Shown here: positions 5,726 through 6,816 of the stretch, piece after piece | Layout of the letters: each line of letters begins with the position of its first letter | How positions within the stretch are numbered: the first letter of the stretch is position 1 | Origin: Candidatus Aerophobota bacterium | GTDB taxonomy: Bacteria; Aerophobota; Aerophobia; Aerophobales; B3-G15 | DNA: 6,816 nt | Assembly: GCA_030607765.1 (NCBI GenBank) | Contig: JAUWJJ010000061.1 | Location: 1-6,816, forward strand | Direction of reading: 5' to 3' | Translations under genes and position numbers: made by a program | The notes under the pieces: generated by a model | The model's input: only the letters and a program-made list of their open reading frames with translations | Database searches by the model: none | What the model was told of the DNA's origin: nothing

Positions 5726-6016
5726 ATGAGAGTGATAGAGTCTGAAGTATTAGTTATTGGAGGCGGTGGGGCAGGAGCTATGGCTGCTCTTAAAGCAAGT
5801 GAGGGAGGCACTAAAGTATGCATAGTGGTGAAAGGCAGGTTAAACAAATGCGGTTCTACTCCTATGGCAATGGGAGCAGTTTCTGCTGTTGGTCCCTGGC
5901 ATAGTCCAAAGGATAGTAAAGATATACATTTTATGGATAAAGGATTATATACTACAAATAAAGAAGTGATAGAAGAACGAATTAAAAGTTTGGGATTAGT
6001 TAATGTTTTTAAATAA
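5726..6016 (+). pseudogene. Chimeric flavoprotein remnant: fumarate-reductase-type N-terminus joined to the tail of another FAD oxidoreductase
   Basis: The frame is open for 96 codons. Residues 1-69 resemble the N-terminus of FRD/SDH-family flavoproteins: SEVLVIGGGGAGAMAALKA is the dinucleotide-binding motif, followed by CGSTPMAMGAVSAV and the PKDSKDIHF stretch. Such proteins normally run to about 500-600 residues. From M70 (5933) the sequence becomes the last 27 residues of the protein at 749-2032 (MDKGLYTTNKEVIEERIK and onward), and the nucleotide repeat covers 5937-6023. The middle and catalytic capping domain are absent, so no redox activity is expected. ATG at 5726 is favoured over the in-frame ATG at 5705 because AAGGAG (5712-5717) lies eight bases upstream. 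A deletion joining an FRD-type gene to a second copy of the GidA-like gene is the simplest explanation. Confidence 0.85.
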
Positions 6017-6023
6017 ATACTAG
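5937..6023 (+). repeat. Long direct repeat, copy 2
   Basis: Partner of the repeat at 1953-2039, 84/87 identical, including the stop codon and following TACTAG. The coding homology extends back to the ATG at 5933 but lacks one codon (ATG-GAT-AAA against ATG-AAA-AAT-AAA). Upstream of that ATG nothing matches copy 1, which marks the fusion junction. Confidence 0.95.
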
Positions 6024-6179
6024 CTTAAATAAATGGTAGTACTGGTGTAAACACAAAGAACAAAAGGAAAGGAGGGGGATGATATATAAGGAATAAAAGA
6101 GTAATTATAGTAGAGGGAGAAAAGCAAAATTGTTTTAGGGTTTTAAAATTAGTTAAATTTTATTAGGAGGTCTCTAAGA

Positions 6180-6816
6180 ATGTTAAGAAGTAAATTAGTA
6201 ATTTGTGTTTTGATTACGGTTTTAGTATTTACATTTTTACCGGCTATGAGTATGGCAAAGATATATACTATAGCCACTGATCCATTAGGAAGCAATACTT
6301 ATAGTGGGACTGCCAGTGAAGCTAGAATATTAAATAAATATACTGATAATAATTTTAAGGTAAGATCTACAGCTGGTGCTACTGAGATTGCACCATTACT
6401 AGCTTTTGGAGAAGTAGAAATTGGTACTCTCAACAATTATGAAGCTCAGATGTCTTATTTAACTAAGGAAAATTATGAGGAACCCCTTGGGAGCCTTATT
6501 GTTTCACCTTTTCGTACCTTAACGGGTGGTACCCCCGTTGTCATTTGTCCAGTAACAGCAGCAGAATCAGGTATACTAACTGGTCTAGATTTAAAGGGTA
6601 AGAGATTTGCCGCAGATTATACTAGTAGTGTTGGCTGTACAAAGCAAGGTCTCGCTTTTTTAGCTAATTGGGGGTTAACGACAGATGATGTAATTATGCT
6701 TAAAACTCCAGGTCTAACAGAAGCGGTGCAAGCTGTTATTGATGGAAGAGCCGATGTTTCAGGTACTGCTGGTCCAGGGATGCCGATAGTAAGTGAATTA
6801 GATGCGACAAGAGGCG
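6180..6816 (+). CDS. TAXI-family TRAP transporter solute-binding protein, 3'-partial
   Basis: The frame is open from ATG at 6180 to the window end (212 codons; families of this type are about 320-340 residues). AGGAGG at 6165-6170 with a 9-base spacer fixes the start. Residues 1-26 form a Sec signal peptide: MLRSK, a hydrophobic core VICVLITVLVFTFL, then a likely cut after SMA. The mature part begins KIYTIATDPLGSNTYS, resembling the TAXI substrate-binding N-terminus. Further blocks are LDLKGKRFAADYTSS (136-150), WGLTTDDVIML (164-174) and TEAVQAVIDGRADVS (180-194), typical of TAXI/NMT1-like receptors. It should bind an organic acid in the periplasm or at the cell surface and pass it to TRAP membrane subunits expected downstream. 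The substrate is unknown; a carboxylate linked to the UbiD locus is only a guess. The gene lies 156 bp after the chimeric pseudogene and looks intact so far. Confidence 0.88.
   Translation, partial: MLRSKLVICVLITVLVFTFLPAMSMAKIYTIATDPLGSNTYSGTASEARILNKYTDNNFKVRSTAGATEIAPLLAFGEVEIGTLNNYEAQMSYLTKENYEEPLGSLIVSPFRTLTGGTPVVICPVTAAESGILTGLDLKGKRFAADYTSSVGCTKQGLAFLANWGLTTDDVIMLKTPGLTEAVQAVIDGRADVSGTAGPGMPIVSELDATRG

Noticed and set aside
6085..6096. Tiny open frame after AGGAGG at about 6070
   Set aside because: ATG is followed by only four codons before a stop; it is probably debris and too short to support as a gene.

Overview
The window comes from an AT-rich bacterial genome. Shine-Dalgarno sites are strong (AGGAGG, AAGGAG) and start codons are ATG. 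The gene content (UbiD-type decarboxylase, TAXI-type TRAP transporter, fumarate-reductase-like and GidA-like flavoproteins, SelA-like PLP enzyme) suggests an anaerobic, possibly clostridial or uncultivated fermentative or syntrophic bacterium. The phylum cannot be fixed from the sequence alone. All recognised genes lie on the + strand.

Layout. Positions 1-605 hold the 3' part of a SelA-like PLP-dependent enzyme, interrupted by an in-frame TGA at 96-98. An intact FAD-dependent oxidoreductase follows at 749-2032. A 193-bp leader with a 14-bp-stem hairpin precedes ubiD (2226-3584). Positions 3585-4026 hold a probable terminator and a badly frameshifted remnant of a helix-turn-helix transposase subunit. 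This remnant runs directly into ubiX (4027-4602), which is coupled by a 1-nt overlap to an lpdD-like gene (4602-5006). A hairpin-rich spacer (5007-5127) leads into a 5'-truncated, frameshifted livF remnant (5128-5644). Next comes a chimeric flavoprotein pseudogene (5726-6016) that carries the N-terminus of a fumarate-reductase-type flavoprotein and the C-terminal tail of the 749-2032 protein. The window ends inside an intact TAXI-family solute-binding protein gene (6180 onward).

How the genes work together. UbiX makes prenylated FMN, the UbiD-family enzyme uses it for reversible (de)carboxylation of an unsaturated or aromatic acid, and the LpdD-like protein is the accessory or chaperone subunit found with gallate-type UbiD decarboxylases. 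The flavoprotein and the TAXI binding protein could supply redox chemistry and uptake for the same or a related organic acid, but that link is inferred only from proximity. The substrate cannot be read from the sequence.

The most notable architectural feature is an 87-bp near-identical direct repeat (1953-2039 and 5937-6023, 84/87 identical). It flanks the whole ubiD-ubiX-lpdD-livF' segment, about 3.9 kb. Together with four broken genes it points to a locus rearranged by duplication, deletion and insertion-sequence activity.
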